Positions 5,220 to 5,619 of a DNA stretch of 5,619 bases are shown here, in pieces. Below the pieces are notes generated by a model. That model did not search any database. It was not told where the DNA came from and was given only the letters and a program-made list of their open reading frames with translations. Source of the DNA: Rhodoluna sp. (GTDB lineage Bacteria; Actinomycetota; Actinomycetes; Actinomycetales; Microbacteriaceae). A program made the translations under genes and the position numbers. The number at the start of each line of letters is the position of its first letter. Within the stretch, counting starts at the first letter, position 1. Location of the stretch: positions 1-5,619 of the forward strand of contig JAEMTJ010000006.1 in NCBI GenBank assembly GCA_016462375.1. The letters run 5' to 3'.

Positions 5220-5619
5220 ATGCCTAACACTAAAAGCCCGACGATCAAGCCAAGTCAAATTGAGCTCGATCGCCGGGCTTTTAGGCATTCTAGGAAACAG
5301 CGTTCAACTTTAGTGGCTCTTGTAAGCACAGTCGCCTTTGCAGTTGTCGGGTATCTTTCACTTACTAACGCGCCAGGCTGGGATCGAGTCCAACAGAGCT
5401 TCTTCAACTACGACACTGCAGTATCGGCTCTTCCTCATGTTCTAGATGGGCTGTTACTAAACCTCAGAGTGCTGTTCTTCTCAGCTATTGGAGTTCTAGT
5501 TTTTGGTTTGGCTCTGGCATTACTTCGAACCCTGCGTTCTCCAATCTTTACTCCAATCAGGCTCTTTGTGCGCGGCTACGTCGATCTCTTCAGAGGCTTA
5601 CCACTAATCATCGTTCTGT
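5220..5619 (+). CDS. Amino-acid-type ABC transporter permease, 5' part (runs off window)
   Basis: An open frame of 133 codons continues to the window edge without a stop. It encodes a basic cytoplasmic N-terminus (IELDRRAFRHSRKQRS, 14-29), a first membrane helix (about 30-48), an external segment with PGWDRVQQSFF (52-62), a second hydrophobic helix (about 84-102), and the signature VDLFRGLPLIIVL (121-133) of HisM/ArtQ-type permeases. The coupling (EAA) loop would lie beyond the window. The protein should form the membrane channel for the substrate-binding lipoprotein encoded just upstream. ATG 5220 is the only Met codon in the visible frame and has just a weak GAG upstream. GTG 5313 is the main alternative, but it would remove the basic N-terminus, which I recall as common in actinobacterial relatives. 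A terminator-like hairpin overlaps codons 1-23. An ATP-binding subunit gene probably follows downstream. Confidence 0.9.
   Translation, partial: MPNTKSPTIKPSQIELDRRAFRHSRKQRSTLVALVSTVAFAVVGYLSLTNAPGWDRVQQSFFNYDTAVSALPHVLDGLLLNLRVLFFSAIGVLVFGLALALLRTLRSPIFTPIRLFVRGYVDLFRGLPLIIVL
5231..5283 (+). terminator. Terminator-like hairpin inside the start of the permease gene
   Basis: TAAAAGCCCGACGATC (5231-5246) pairs with GATCGCCGGGCTTTTA (5268-5283) over 16 positions with a single A-C mismatch (5241 with 5273). The loop is 21 bases. The GC-rich part is followed by four Ts (5279-5282), so it resembles an intrinsic terminator or attenuator that begins 20 bases after the binding-protein stop codon. 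At the base, ATGCC (5220-5224, containing the permease start codon) can also pair with GGCAT (5284-5288), leaving a six-base bulge on the left side. It probably makes the binding protein more abundant than the permease, by partial termination, mRNA 3'-end protection or start-codon masking. Its role is inferred; the pairing is seen directly. Confidence 0.65.

Overview
The window looks like a piece of chromosome from a high-GC-lineage Gram-positive bacterium (Actinobacteria). The most likely source is the low-GC end of Microbacteriaceae, such as the freshwater Aquiluna/Rhodoluna group. This is an inference: base composition is near 50% GC, the proteins match the actinobacterial versions of L10, L7/L12, cystathionine beta-synthase and cystathionine gamma-synthase as I remember them, and the transporter genes resemble an actinobacterial family. 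All genes are on the + strand.

Positions 1-207 hold the untranslated leader of the L10 operon, with the conserved actinobacterial L10-leader core and an intrinsic-terminator hairpin (131-160). Together they suggest autogenous control by attenuation. rplJ (208-720) and rplL (760-1137) follow, each with a strong AAGGAG ribosome binding site. A strong terminator (1161-1196) closes the unit. rpoB does not follow, so the classic rplJL-rpoBC linkage is absent here.

Positions 1215-4310 form a compact three-gene unit: cystathionine beta-synthase (with divergent, slightly shortened C-terminal CBS domains), a cystathionine gamma-synthase/lyase, and a class I SAM-dependent methyltransferase whose ATG directly abuts the preceding stop codon. 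The first two enzymes handle cystathionine and so link serine/homocysteine with cysteine. The methyltransferase would make S-adenosylhomocysteine, a source of homocysteine, but its substrate is unknown. The first gene has no ribosome binding site and a TATTCT box seven bases upstream of the A of its ATG, which suggests a leaderless mRNA.

Positions 4311-4379 are an A-rich spacer with a possible promoter. They lead into an ABC importer: a lipoprotein substrate-binding protein of family 3 (4380-5210) and the first 133 codons of an amino-acid-type permease (from 5220, running off the window). An imperfect 16-bp terminator-like hairpin sits inside the first codons of the permease. Its base can also pair with the permease start codon, and this is the most unusual structure in the window.

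Most of the window is conserved housekeeping DNA. I see no mobile element, CRISPR array, tRNA or rRNA, and no evidence of a new multi-gene system. The points worth a second look are mainly regulatory structures, the divergent CBS module and the orphan methyltransferase.
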